This document shows positions 9,474 through 18,505 of a stretch of 64,000 nucleotides of DNA, piece by piece (position 1 is the stretch's first letter; each line of letters begins with the position of its first letter). The position numbers were made by a program, and so were the translations under genes. This DNA is from Actinokineospora terrae (GTDB taxonomy: Bacteria > Actinomycetota > Actinomycetes > Mycobacteriales > Pseudonocardiaceae), in NCBI RefSeq assembly GCF_900111175.1, contig NZ_FOGI01000017.1, forward strand, positions 94,326 through 158,325. Reading direction: 5' to 3'. The notes below the pieces were generated by a model. The model ran no database searches and had not been told where the DNA came from. It saw only the letters and a program-made list of their open reading frames with translations.

Positions 9474-10218
9474 CTCCGTCTCGACCATCAAGGCAGTCAC
9501 CTGGTCGACTGAACCCCGCGCCCTCTCCCACCCATTTCCCCACGTCGCGTTATCCACAACCCCCACGGATATCCACAGATCCGACGACCCCACCCCATCG
9601 ATCCCGCGCACCCACTAGACTGGCCTAGGGGACGCCCCCCGGAGAGGGTGGGGGCTGGGAGGGTTCCGGGGGCGGCCTCCGCAAGGGTGGCGCGCGGGGT
9701 GCGCGAGGGTTTCCCCTGATGCCCGGGTGCGCGCGGCGGTTCTAGCCTGTTGGCACTGGTCGGGCCACCCGGAATAGTCGCGCTCCACCGCGTGCGGTTG
9801 GTCGGCTGTCATTGTCGTCCCCGGGTGGCGCTTTTCGGCCTGGGGCGGGCGCGGACCCTGCTGGTATTATCCACCTTACGCCCGAGGTTGGTGGGGTTCG
9901 TGCCGCGCCCTGGGTGCGATAGCGCCGGATACCGGTGTGGCAGCGGCTTTCACAGTTAACCGGGATGTCCGGTGGCGCCCCGTGAGCGCGGGCCGGGGGA
10001 TATCCGGGAAGGTGAAATCCGTTCATTGGAAATGCGCAGACCAGCGCCCGTTTCACCCGCTGCCCGTATATCCGGTAACAAGTTCCCCTTGTGGTCGCCG
10101 GGGTCCGCGAGCACCATTCGAAATACCCGCCGGATACGTCCTAGTGAGGGCTTGGCGCATTCGGCGGAAGGAGGGCTTTGGCCCTTGTCCCCTGCACTCG
10201 AGAACCGTTGGAGAACAT
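9474..10218. other. Long intergenic region with dispersed element A and a CGGATA/TATCCG motif cluster
   Basis: No gene is supported in these 745 bp. The left third holds copy A of the dispersed DnaA-box/hairpin element. From 9925 to 10138 there are five close matches to CCGGATA(T/C) or its complement: 9925-9935, 9962-9972, 9997-10008 (palindromic GGATATCC), 10066-10079 and 10129-10138. This stretch is richer in A/T than its surroundings and ends 80 bp before the protease start, so it probably contains the protease promoter and operators. The repeats are seen; function is inferred. Confidence 0.55.
9541..9690 (+). repeat. Dispersed element, copy A (DnaA-box pair, TAGACT box, GC hairpin)
   Basis: Left to right: TTATCCACA (9550-9558) and ATATCCACA (9569-9577), two DnaA-box-like 9-mers 19 bp apart; then TAGACT (9616-9621); then a hairpin with GCCCCC (9634-9639) pairing GGGGGC (9650-9655). 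Positions 9606-9663 (58 nt) are identical to the complement of 42317-42374, and similarity continues on both sides. A third, shorter copy is at 45064-45170. All three are intergenic. It may encode a small RNA starting just after TAGACT; no -35 is recognisable. Confidence 0.8.
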
Positions 10219-11355
10219 GTGAAACGCACACTCGTCGCCGCCGTGGTGCTGACCGCGGCCGCGGCAGCGGTGGCCACCGTTCCCGCGTTCGCCGGCCAGC
10301 AGGCCGCCCCCGCCCCCACCGCCACCGACGTGGCGCCCGAGGTGCTCAGCGCGATGGAGCGCGACCTCGGCCTGTCCCGCGACGCCGCGATCGCCCGGCT
10401 CGACAGCGAGACCAAGGCGACCGCGCTGGAGGCCGACCTGCGCGGGCGGCTCAGCGACTCCTTCGGCGGCGCGTACTACGACGCCGCGAAGGGCAAGCTC
10501 GTCGTCGGCGTCACCGACGCCACCAAGGCGTCCCAGGTGCGCGCCGGTGGTGCCGAGGCGACCGTCGTCCGCCACAGCGCGGGCCACCTCGACGCCACCG
10601 CCGAGGGCCTCAACGGCAAGACCGCGCCCCAGGGCGTCACCGGCTGGTACGTCGACGTGCAGCGCAACACCGTCACGCTGACCACCGCCAAGGGCACCGC
10701 CGCTGCCGCCAAGCAGTTCGTGGCTACCTCGGGCCTGGACGCCACTGCCATCTCGGTCGTCGAGTCCACCGAGTCGCCCCGCCCGCTCTACGACGTGCGC
10801 GGCGGCGACGCGTACTACATCGGGTCCGGCTCGCGCTGCTCGGTCGGCTTCTCCGTGCAGGGCGGCTTCGTCACCGCCGGGCACTGCGGCCGCTCGGGCG
10901 CCACGACCAAGGGCTCCAACCAGGTCGCCCAGGGCACCTTCGCGGGCTCCTCGTTCCCCGGCAACGACTACGCGTGGGTCCGCACCAACACCAACTGGAC
11001 CCCGCGCGGCGTCGTCAACCGCTACAGCGGTTCCACCACCGTCGCGGTGAAGGGCGGCACCGAGGCCGCTGTGGGCGCGTCGATCTGCCGCTCCGGCTCC
11101 ACCACCGGCTGGCGCTGCGGCACCGTCCAGGCCAAGAACCAGAGCGTCAACTACCCGCAGGGAACCGTCAGCGGCCTGATCCGCACCAACGCCTGCGCCG
11201 AGCCCGGCGACTCCGGCGGCTCCTGGCTCGCGGGCACCCAGGCCCAGGGCGTCACCTCCGGCGGTTCCGGCAACTGCTCCTCCGGCGGCACCACCTACTT
11301 CCAGCCCCTCACCGAGATCCTCTCCGTCTACGGCCTCCGCCTGGTGACCAGCTGA
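10219..11355 (+). CDS. Secreted streptogrisin-like serine protease (S1E) with propeptide
   Basis: Extracellular chymotrypsin-fold protease made as a preproprotein of 378 aa. GTG at 10219 follows GGAG by 6 nt and opens a signal peptide (VKRTLVAAVVL to AFA). Residues about 30-190 form the alpha-lytic-type propeptide that chaperones folding; the mature enzyme starts near YDVRGGDAYYIG. Catalytic triad seen: His222 (TAGHC), Asp250 (GNDYAW), Ser332 (EPGDSGGS), with Cys pairs typical of streptogrisins. It ends at a bidirectional terminator shared with the convergent LAL gene. The long upstream region has five CGGATA-type motifs that may regulate it. Confidence 0.93.
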   Translation: MKRTLVAAVVLTAAAAAVATVPAFAGQQAAPAPTATDVAPEVLSAMERDLGLSRDAAIARLDSETKATALEADLRGRLSDSFGGAYYDAAKGKLVVGVTDATKASQVRAGGAEATVVRHSAGHLDATAEGLNGKTAPQGVTGWYVDVQRNTVTLTTAKGTAAAAKQFVATSGLDATAISVVESTESPRPLYDVRGGDAYYIGSGSRCSVGFSVQGGFVTAGHCGRSGATTKGSNQVAQGTFAGSSFPGNDYAWVRTNTNWTPRGVVNRYSGSTTVAVKGGTEAAVGASICRSGSTTGWRCGTVQAKNQSVNYPQGTVSGLIRTNACAEPGDSGGSWLAGTQAQGVTSGGSGNCSSGGTTYFQPLTEILSVYGLRLVTS

Positions 11356-11366
11356 CCCCACCCCCA

Positions 11367-11407
11367 GCGAGCCCCGGCGCCGGCGTCCCACCGCCGCCGG
11401 GGCTCGC
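11367..11407. terminator. Bidirectional terminator between the protease and the second LAL gene
   Basis: A 13-bp stem: GCGAGCCCCGGCG at 11367-11379 pairs with CGCCGGGGCTCGC at 11395-11407. It sits between convergent genes, 12 nt after the protease stop and 33 nt after the opposing stop. Confidence 0.8.
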
Positions 11408-11439
11408 CCCATGCCCATCGAAGCCCGGTTGACGGGGGC

Positions 11440-14211
11440 TCAGTCGCAGGGGAGGTCTGTTCTGGTGCGGACGCCGCATTTGCGGAGGGCGTTGGCCACG
11501 TGGTCCTCGACGGTGCGGACGGAGATGAAGAGGGCTTCGGCGATCTCTCGGTTGGTGCTGCCCCGCGCGGCCATTCGGGCGACCGCCGCCTCTCGGGGGG
11601 ACAAGGCGTCGCCGTAGCCGCGTCTGCCGCCGCGGTGGCGTGGGGTGACGCCGTGTTTGCGCAGGGCTTGGGCGCAGCGGGCGGCGTCCCAGCGGGCGCC
11701 GAGGTCGGTGAAGCCCGCCACGACCTCGACCATCGGTTCCTTGTCGCCGTTGTCCAGCAGCACCGACGCCAGGGCTTCCCGGGCGAGCAGCCGCGCGTAC
11801 GGCCTGCCCATCGCCTCGTACTCGCCCTCGGCCGCGGCGAACAGGTCCACCGCTTTCGCCCGCGGCGCGACGTACCCGGCGGCCTCCAACGCGGCCGCGC
11901 CCGCGGCGGGGGCGTCCAGGGACACCACCGCGTCCGCGAACTCCCGGTGCAGCGCCACCGCGCCCGCGCGGTCGCCGACCGCCACCATCGCCGCGCACGC
12001 CTGCGGGACCACCTGTGCCGCCCAGCCCCAGTTCCCGTGCCTGCGCACCAGGTCCAGCGCGGGGGCCAGCAGCACCAACGCCTCCTGCGCGCGGTTGCCC
12101 GACAGCGCGATCCTGGCTCGCGCCGCCGCCACCCCGGCCACCTGGGGGATGGTCAGCAGTTCGTCGCGCTCGCCCACCGCCCGCAGGTCGACCTCCGCGT
12201 CGGCCAACGCCCCGGTGGCCAGCGCCAGTTCCGCGCCCACCAGCCGCGCCTCCGCCTCCAGCAGCGGCAGCCGGTGCGCCCCCGCGCTCGCCCGCACGTG
12301 CGCGATCCGCTCCGGCAGGCCCTCCCAGTGCCCCGCGGCCAGGTCGAGCCGCAGCCGGGTCCCGGCGACGAGCCGGTTGGTGTAGAGCCCGGAGTCCTGG
12401 TCGACCAGCGTGGGGATCAACGTCAGCAGGTCGCGGGCGCGCGCGTCGTGGCCCAGCAGCAGCGCCGCGTCGGCCGCGTTGCTCGCCCCGCGCAGCAGGT
12501 GCAGCCGGGCCTCCGGTGTCGACCCGCGGGCCAGCGCGGCCCGCCACACCGGCCAGCCGTCCGGGTCGCCGTAGTACAGCAGCACCGACGCGTGGTTGAC
12601 GTGCACCGCCGTGTGCACCGCGTGGTCGTCGAACGAGCCGAGCATGTTCAACGCCCGCTTCGCCCATGCCAGGTGCTCGGTGTCGGTCCCCGAGGTGGAC
12701 GACGGGATGGCCAGCGCCGCCATCGCCCGCGCCGCCAGGTCCGGCCGGTCGGCCAGTTCGGTGACCGCCACCCGCAGCTGTTCCCGCCCCGCGCCCGCCT
12801 TGCCCGCCTGCGACACCAACAACATGCCGAGCCCGAACCGGATCTCCCCGCGCGGCCGCTCCGGCAGGTCGTCCTCGGCCAGCACCGACCGCAACGCGGC
12901 GACGGCCTCGTCGTGGCGCAACCCCGGCTGCGCGGCGCGGCTGAGCAGCGCGGCGACCCTCGCCCGGGTGGTCATGTCGATGCCGGACGCGGACACCACG
13001 TCCGCCAGCAGGTCGACCGCGGTGTCCCCGTCGCCGAGTGCCACCGCGCGGGTGGCCGCTGCCTCGGCGTGCCGCACCCAGTCGGCCACCAGCCCGGCGT
13101 GCTTGCAGTGCCTGGCCAGCCGCGCGTGCGGGACCGGCGCCACGTCGGCCAGCACGGTCGCCGCCGCCCGGTGCGCCCGCCGCACCTCGTCCGGGGCGAG
13201 CAGGTCGATCACCGCGCGGGTCGCCAGCGCGTGCCTGGTCGCCAGCAGCCCGGGCGCGCACTGGCGCAGCAACCCGTGGGCCAGCGCGTGGTCGATGGCC
13301 TCCGCCGCCGTCGGGCGGTCCAGACCGGCGACCCGGCCCAGCAGGTGCTCGTCCACCGGGGCGCCGAGTGTGGCCGCGGCTCCCACCACGTCCCGCACCG
13401 CCGCCGGAAGGGCCGCGAGCCGCTCCGCGATGGACCCGCGCAACGCCACCGGCGCGGTCAACCGGTCCAGCACCGACCGCGGCGCGTCGGCGAGGCGGGG
13501 CGCCGGTTCCGCGGGCAGCGCCCGGCACACCTCCTCGATCACGAACGGGACGCCACCGGTCAACTCGTGTAGACGTGTGGCGAACTCGGTGGTCACCCTG
13601 GTCAACCCGAGCAACCCGGCCGCCAGCTCACCGACCTCGGCGACCCGCAGCGGCCGCACCGTCGTCTCCACCGCGCGCGCCCACCGGGGCAGGTACCCGG
13701 CCAGGTCCACCACCGGCCGCTCGGCGCGCACGCTCTCCGGCCGGTACGTGACCAGCACCGTCAGCCGCGGCGGCAGGCCCCGGCACAGGAACCGCAGGAA
13801 CTCGTAGGTCGCCTCGTCGGACCAGTGCAGGTCCTCCAGCACCAGCACCGCGGGACCCAGCTCGGCCAGACCCGCGCGCACTCTGGGAAAAACGTCGACC
13901 CGGTCCACCCGGCCCACCGGCGGGCTGAACAGGTCCAGACCCTTGAGCGCGTCGAGCACCGGGCCGAGTGGGAACGGCTCGCGCAGCGGCAGGCACTCGC
14001 CGACCAACCAGTGGTGCCCGAGCAGGTCCGGGTGCTCGCGCAACTCGGCCACCATCCGGCTCTTGCCGATCCCCGCCTCGCCCGCGACCAGCACAAGCGC
14101 GGGCGCGCCGACCGAGGACAGCCGCGCCAGCTCCGCGCCGCGGCCGACCAGCGGCGCGCGGTCGAGCGCGGTCGATCTGTCCACAGTGGTTCCCAGAGGA
14201 CCCGTTTCCAT
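11440..14211 (-). CDS. LAL-type (large ATP-binding LuxR) transcriptional regulator, second copy
   Basis: A 923-aa regulator of the same architecture as the one at 6771 but only distantly similar in sequence. ATG at 14211 (METGPLG) is preferred over an upstream in-frame start because AGGTG lies just before it. Seen: Walker A VAGEAGIGKS near residue 45, Walker B-like AVLVLEDLHWSDEA, a long helical centre, and a C-terminal LuxR HTH (LSPREAAVARMAARGSTNRE, then FISVRTVEDHVANALRKCG). It is divergent from the secreted dioxygenase gene (186 bp apart) and may control it. The inducer is unknown. Confidence 0.88.
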   Translation of the reverse strand: METGPLGTTVDRSTALDRAPLVGRGAELARLSSVGAPALVLVAGEAGIGKSRMVAELREHPDLLGHHWLVGECLPLREPFPLGPVLDALKGLDLFSPPVGRVDRVDVFPRVRAGLAELGPAVLVLEDLHWSDEATYEFLRFLCRGLPPRLTVLVTYRPESVRAERPVVDLAGYLPRWARAVETTVRPLRVAEVGELAAGLLGLTRVTTEFATRLHELTGGVPFVIEEVCRALPAEPAPRLADAPRSVLDRLTAPVALRGSIAERLAALPAAVRDVVGAAATLGAPVDEHLLGRVAGLDRPTAAEAIDHALAHGLLRQCAPGLLATRHALATRAVIDLLAPDEVRRAHRAAATVLADVAPVPHARLARHCKHAGLVADWVRHAEAAATRAVALGDGDTAVDLLADVVSASGIDMTTRARVAALLSRAAQPGLRHDEAVAALRSVLAEDDLPERPRGEIRFGLGMLLVSQAGKAGAGREQLRVAVTELADRPDLAARAMAALAIPSSTSGTDTEHLAWAKRALNMLGSFDDHAVHTAVHVNHASVLLYYGDPDGWPVWRAALARGSTPEARLHLLRGASNAADAALLLGHDARARDLLTLIPTLVDQDSGLYTNRLVAGTRLRLDLAAGHWEGLPERIAHVRASAGAHRLPLLEAEARLVGAELALATGALADAEVDLRAVGERDELLTIPQVAGVAAARARIALSGNRAQEALVLLAPALDLVRRHGNWGWAAQVVPQACAAMVAVGDRAGAVALHREFADAVVSLDAPAAGAAALEAAGYVAPRAKAVDLFAAAEGEYEAMGRPYARLLAREALASVLLDNGDKEPMVEVVAGFTDLGARWDAARCAQALRKHGVTPRHRGGRRGYGDALSPREAAVARMAARGSTNREIAEALFISVRTVEDHVANALRKCGVRTRTDLPCD

Positions 14212-14396
14212 GCTGCACCTTTTGCCTGGGGTGAAAGGCTTTCGCGCCCTGCCCACCACGGATCTGCTCACGGTAGCGCCTGAGTTAAGCCCGTATCGCC
14301 ACGGATTGCAACGGCCCGGTCACTGCAACAGCATCGGGTGTGCCAATCCGTGACGATCGCCAACCCGGTGGTCTCGTCGTAGGAGGTACTCCCCAA

Positions 14397-15062
14397 GTGA
14401 CTGACCAGCTCCCCACCACGGAAGACGCGGGCGAGGGCAACATCACTCGCAAGCGGCTGCTGCAGCTCGGCGCCCTCGTCGTCCCCGCCGCGGGCCTCAT
14501 CGGTGCCACCGCGGCCGGTGGTTTCGCCGCCGCCAGCCCGGCCGAGGTCCGCCCCGAGGGCGCCGAGGCGATCAACCTGGCCTGCACCCCCGGCCAGAGC
14601 ACCACCATCGCGCAGACGGAGGGTCCGTACTTCAAGCCGGGCTCCCCGCAGCGCACCAGCCTGATCCAGCCGGGCACCACCGGCACCAGGCTGACCGTCA
14701 GCGGCTTCGTGTTCAGCCGCTCGTGCAGGCCGCTGGCCAACGCGCTGCTGGACTTCTGGCAGGCCGACAGCCGCGGTGCTTACGACAACAGCGGCTACAC
14801 CTTCCGCGGGCACCAGTACACTGACGCCAGCGGCAAGTTCACCCTGACCACGATCGTGCCCGGCCTCTACCCCGGCCGCACCCGGCACATCCACGTCAAG
14901 GTGCAGAACCCGGGCGGCCGGATCCTGACCACCCAGCTGTACTTCCCCGGCGAACCGCGCAACAACACCGACACCATCTACGACCCGCGGCTGCTGATGA
15001 ACGTCCGCACCGTGGGCTCGGCCAAGGAGGGCACGTTCGACTTCGTGCTGAACGTGGCCTGA
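14397..15062 (+). CDS. Secreted intradiol ring-cleavage dioxygenase
   Basis: Fe(III) enzyme that opens catechol-type rings between the two hydroxyls; exported relatives in actinomycetes act on lignin- or plant-derived catechols. GTG at 14397 has a perfect AGGAGG 10 nt upstream (14381). The 221-aa protein has an N-terminal export signal with a Lys/Arg pair (ITRKRLLQLGALVVPAAG), possibly Tat-like although RR is RK. Probable iron ligands: Tyr129 (QADSRGAYDN), Tyr158, His164 and His166 (GLYPGRTRHIHVKV). It is a single compact domain without a carbohydrate-binding module. Divergent from the LAL regulator. Confidence 0.88.
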   Translation: MTDQLPTTEDAGEGNITRKRLLQLGALVVPAAGLIGATAAGGFAAASPAEVRPEGAEAINLACTPGQSTTIAQTEGPYFKPGSPQRTSLIQPGTTGTRLTVSGFVFSRSCRPLANALLDFWQADSRGAYDNSGYTFRGHQYTDASGKFTLTTIVPGLYPGRTRHIHVKVQNPGGRILTTQLYFPGEPRNNTDTIYDPRLLMNVRTVGSAKEGTFDFVLNVA

Positions 15063-15398
15063 CCAGCCCCCTCCGCGCTCCACAGTGGACGGCCCACCGG
15101 CTCGTCGCTGCGGCGCGGTGAGACGTCCGACGGTGCTCCCTGCCGCCGGTCGACGCCACCCGACGCGGCGGAAAACCGAAGGCGGACCGTGCACCTACGC
15201 CTCGCGCACCGCCACCGCCCGCGTCGGGCCTGGCGGCACCACCACGGTGACGCGGACGTCGGACGCGGACGTCGGGCTCGAGGTCGCCCCCGGGTCGGAC
15301 CGGCCGGGGAACGGCCACGGGGGTAGGGGCGCCGGGCACAGCAGGGCCCGGCGCCCCGTCTTTCTCCGTTGGCTCTACGCCGGGAGAGAAACCGCAGC
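15063..15398. other. Intergenic region between convergent dioxygenase and GntR genes
   Basis: No gene supported in 336 bp. Reading frames here lack start sites and recognisable homology. The only clear structure is the strong hairpin at 15326-15366. A CCACAGTGG motif occurs at 15080-15088. Confidence 0.5.
15326..15366. terminator. Intrinsic terminator
   Basis: GGGGCGCCGGGC (15326-15337) pairs with GCCCGGCGCCCC (15346-15357), followed by GTCTTTCTCC, the nearest thing to a T-tract in the window. It can serve the dioxygenase transcript and, in reverse, the GntR gene ending at 15399. Confidence 0.8.
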
Positions 15399-16154
15399 TC
15401 AGGCCGTCCAGCCGGGCCCGTTGTGTCCACTGTGGACGTCGAGCTGGTAGCCCTTGGCGGAGAAGCTGGCCAGCACGCTGAACCGGTCGCCGCGCACCAC
15501 CGTGTGCCGCCACTCCACCGGCGTCCGCTCGGCGAGCCCCAGCCGGTCGATGGCCAGCGCCGCGGTGTCCTGCGGGGCGGCGAGCAGCCTGCGCTCGCCC
15601 TGGGTCGGCACGACCGCCCGGATCCGCTCCTGGCCGCCGGTCAGCCGGATCCCGCACCGCGCGTCGAGTTCCCGGTACAGCGAGGTCCCGGTGAAGTCGA
15701 CCTCCCGCAACCGCGCGGTCAGCGCGTGCGGCAGCCACACCCGGTCCACCGCCAGCGGCGCGTCCCCGGCGAAGCGCACCCGCTCCAGGTACAGCAGCGG
15801 CGTCGACTCCTCCAGCCCCAGCTTGCTGGCCACCACCCCGTCCGCGCGCACGTCCAGCACCCGCACCGCGCTGTAGGCGCTGAGCCCGCTGGCCTGCACC
15901 GACGCGAACAGGCTGTAGAGCGCCCCGAGCGGCTGCGTGATCTCCGTCTGCCTGCCCAACCTGGGCGGGTGCCCCCGCCCGGCGACAACCGTGCCGTCCG
16001 CCCGCAACCGCCGCAACGCCTCCCGCACGGTGTTGCGGCTGACCTCGTACTCCGCGGCCAGCGCCAACTCCCCGGGGAACACCCGGGTGAACTCGCCCCC
16101 GTCGACCCGCCGCAACAGGTCCGCGTGCAACTGCGCCCACAACGGCGTCGACAA
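15399..16154 (-). CDS. GntR-family regulator with UTRA ligand domain (HutC/DasR subfamily)
   Basis: A 251-aa repressor-type protein: winged helix at about residues 5-70 (LWAQLHADLLRRVDGGEF ... YEVSRNTVREALRRLRADG), then a UTRA effector domain ending in the DVHSGHNGPG region. The start is TTG at 16154; no ATG or GTG is available before an upstream in-frame stop, so an even earlier non-standard start cannot be excluded. It lies downstream of the epimerase gene on the same strand (229 bp gap). It is not obviously DasR itself, whose N-terminus differs. Effector unknown. Confidence 0.85.
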   Translation of the reverse strand: MSTPLWAQLHADLLRRVDGGEFTRVFPGELALAAEYEVSRNTVREALRRLRADGTVVAGRGHPPRLGRQTEITQPLGALYSLFASVQASGLSAYSAVRVLDVRADGVVASKLGLEESTPLLYLERVRFAGDAPLAVDRVWLPHALTARLREVDFTGTSLYRELDARCGIRLTGGQERIRAVVPTQGERRLLAAPQDTAALAIDRLGLAERTPVEWRHTVVRGDRFSVLASFSAKGYQLDVHSGHNGPGWTA

Positions 16155-16383
16155 CCGCCGGTCCAGCCGGGCCGCGCCCGCGCGCTCGACAGCCGGGATC
16201 AGCGCCGCTCACCCCCTCGCGTGCCTGCTGGCCGGATCGTCCCCCATCGAACCTAGCAGGTGGACGCGCGCGCCCGGCCGCGCACGGGCCGATCACCGGT
16301 CACCGGTACCACGGGCTGGGAAGTCCACAGTGGACCGGCCGAGGGTGGGCCGTGCTCGGTCGAGGAGCAGGTGGCGGGGTGTG

Positions 16384-17373
16384 TCAGCCGACCATCTCGT
16401 GGCCGCGGACGGCATCGCGCTGGCGTGGGAGGGTGGTGCTGTCGAGGTACCACTGGTAGGTGGCGGCGATGCCCGCGCGCAGGCGGATGCGGGGTTCCCA
16501 GCCGAGGGCGGTGAGGGTGCGGATGTCGAGGACCCGGCGGGGGGCGCCGTCGGGCATGTCGGGGTCGAAGTCGAAGGTGCCGGTGTAGCCGATGGTCTCG
16601 GCGAGCATCTTGGCCAGGTCGGCGATGCTGATGTCGCGGCCGGTGCCGATGTTGACCGGGCCGGGTTCGTCGTAGTGCTCCAGCAGCGTCATGCAGGCCT
16701 CGGCCAGGTCGTCGACGTGCAGGAACTCGCGGCGCGGGGTTCCGGTGCCCCACACCGTCACCGACTCCTCGCCCGCCTGCGCCGCCTCGTGGATGCGCCG
16801 CATCAGGCCCGCCAGCACGTGCGAGGAGGTGGGGTGGAAGTTGTCGCCCGGGCCGTAGAGGTTGGTCGGCATGGCGCTGATCCAGGACAGCCCGTCCTGC
16901 TCGCGCACCGCCCGCACCTGGGCCATCCCGGCGATCTTGGCGATGGCGTAGGACTCGGTGGTCGGCTCCAGCGGCCCCGCCATGACCGAGCTCTCCCGGA
17001 TCGGCTGCCGGGACTCGCGCGGGTACAGGCACGAGGACGCCAGGAACAGCAGCCGGGGCACCCGCAGCGCGCGGGCGGCGTCGAGCACGGAGACCTGGAT
17101 GCGCAGGTTGTCGGAGATGATGTCGGCGGGCTGGGTGACGGTGGTGAGGATGCCGCCGCCGCGCGCCGCGGCCAGCACGACGACGTCCGGGGCGTGCTGG
17201 GCCATGAACCGCGCGGTGGCCGCGTGGTCGCGCAGGTCCACTTCGGACGACGAGGCCAGCACCAGGTTCTCGTGGCCCGCGGCGCGCAACCGCCCGCACA
17301 GCGCCGACCCGGCGAGGCCGCGGTGGCCCGCGACCAGGATCCGGCTCGCCGTGGTGAGCCGAGGAGCGTGCAT
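16384..17373 (-). CDS. NAD(P)-dependent epimerase/reductase, GDP-L-fucose synthase family
   Basis: A 329-aa extended SDR. The family converts GDP-4-keto-6-deoxy-mannose to GDP-L-fucose. Seen: Rossmann motif GHRGLAGS at residues 16-23, catalytic Ser113/Ser114 (LASSCLYP), Tyr142 and Lys146 (YAIAK), and the family signature GPGDNFHPTSSHV. ATG at 17373 is preceded by GGAAGGA at 7 nt. No gmd (GDP-mannose dehydratase) is adjacent, so the true sugar nucleotide is uncertain. It may feed cell-surface glycans. Confidence 0.85.
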   Translation of the reverse strand: MHAPRLTTASRILVAGHRGLAGSALCGRLRAAGHENLVLASSSEVDLRDHAATARFMAQHAPDVVVLAAARGGGILTTVTQPADIISDNLRIQVSVLDAARALRVPRLLFLASSCLYPRESRQPIRESSVMAGPLEPTTESYAIAKIAGMAQVRAVREQDGLSWISAMPTNLYGPGDNFHPTSSHVLAGLMRRIHEAAQAGEESVTVWGTGTPRREFLHVDDLAEACMTLLEHYDEPGPVNIGTGRDISIADLAKMLAETIGYTGTFDFDPDMPDGAPRRVLDIRTLTALGWEPRIRLRAGIAATYQWYLDSTTLPRQRDAVRGHEMVG

Positions 17374-17740
17374 CGGCGGTCCTTCCCGTCCAGGTGTGCC
17401 GCCAGCCGCGGTGATCACCGGCGGTCGTGGGCCAGGATGGCATCCGCCGCCCGGCCGCGCCGCTGCTCGGGGCGTCGGTGCCGCCCGGGCCGCCGCCGGT
17501 GACCACCCGCTGTGTGACCGCTGGTGTCGATTGTCCGGTTTCGGGCCCTCTGGCACCACCTGACCAGGTACATCTCACCGGCAACTTCTCACGCTGAGTT
17601 GGCACCATCCCCGAGAAGGGCGAGTGTTACCCCGCCAAAGGGTCATCTTTGGCTGGCCAGCCCAGCACAGGTCCACTGTGGAGCCCCCGGCCGTCACCTG
17701 TTCGGGGAAGATCTGTGCCAACCTGGAGCCCGGAGGTCTG
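17374..17740. other. Divergent promoter region between epimerase and surE
   Basis: No gene supported in 367 bp. It must carry the two divergent promoters; no confident -35/-10 pair was found. It contains one CCACTGTGG (17673-17681). The GGAGG at about 17731 is the surE ribosome binding site. Confidence 0.4.
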
Positions 17741-18505
17741 ATGCGGATCCTGGTCACGAACGACGACGGCATCGAGTCGCCCGGGCTGCACGCCCTGGCC
17801 CGCGCGGCCGCCGAGGCGGGCACGGCGGTCACCGTCGCCGCCCCCGCCGCGGAGGCCAGCGGCACCGGCGCCGGGCTCACCGCCGCGCAGGACCACCGCA
17901 GGGTGCTCACCGAGCCGCGCTCCCTGCCCGGCCTGGACGTCCCCGCCTTCGCGGTCGCCGCCCACCCGGGCCTGATCGCCATGGCAGGCTGCCAGGGCGC
18001 CTTCGGCGAGGTGCCCGACCTGCTGCTCTCCGGCATCAACCTGGGCGCCAACACCGGCCGCGCGGTCGTGCACTCCGGCACCGTCGGCGCCGCCCTCACC
18101 GCGAGCGTGCTCGGCTTCCGGGCCCTGGCCGTGTCCCTGGACGTGCGCTTCGGCCACTCGACCTCGCCGAGGTGGGACACCGCCGCCGCGATCACCGCCG
18201 ACGCGGTCGCCCTGCTGCTCGACTGTCCACCTGGGACGGTGCTCAACGTCAACGTGCCCGACGTGGCACCCGGGCGGGTGCGCGGGGTGCGGTGGGCGGC
18301 GTTGGCGGAGTTCGGGTCCGTGCGCGGCGCGATCCAGCGCCTCGACGACGGGTCGATCAAGGTCACCACGGTCCGGGTCGACGCCGACCTGGAGCCCGGC
18401 ACCGACGCCGCGTTGCTCGCGGACGGCTACGTCACGGTGACCGCGGTGCGCTCGGTGGCCGAGGACGACCGCGCCCACGGCAGGGCGAACGGGTGGATCG
18501 GCTAG
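17741..18505 (+). CDS. surE: 5'/3'-nucleotidase SurE
   Basis: Metal-dependent nucleoside monophosphate phosphatase of the SurE fold, 254 aa. The start MRILVTNDDGIESPG gives metal ligands Asp8 and Asp9 right after the N-terminal strand; the second motif SGINLGANTGRAVVHSGTVG carries the conserved Asn and Ser. GGAGG precedes the ATG. The last residues overlap the opposing STAS gene: the two stop codons share the palindrome CTAG at 18502-18505. Confidence 0.92.
   Translation: MRILVTNDDGIESPGLHALARAAAEAGTAVTVAAPAAEASGTGAGLTAAQDHRRVLTEPRSLPGLDVPAFAVAAHPGLIAMAGCQGAFGEVPDLLLSGINLGANTGRAVVHSGTVGAALTASVLGFRALAVSLDVRFGHSTSPRWDTAAAITADAVALLLDCPPGTVLNVNVPDVAPGRVRGVRWAALAEFGSVRGAIQRLDDGSIKVTTVRVDADLEPGTDAALLADGYVTVTAVRSVAEDDRAHGRANGWIG

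Noticed and set aside
9606..9663. 6C RNA as identity of the dispersed element
   Set aside because: The C-run here is paired in a stem rather than exposed in two loops, and there are at least three copies; 6C RNA normally has exposed C loops and is single copy.
15085..15450. A 121-aa plus-strand gene between dioxygenase and GntR
   Set aside because: It runs through the strong terminator and into the GntR 3' end, has no ribosome site and no recognisable domain.
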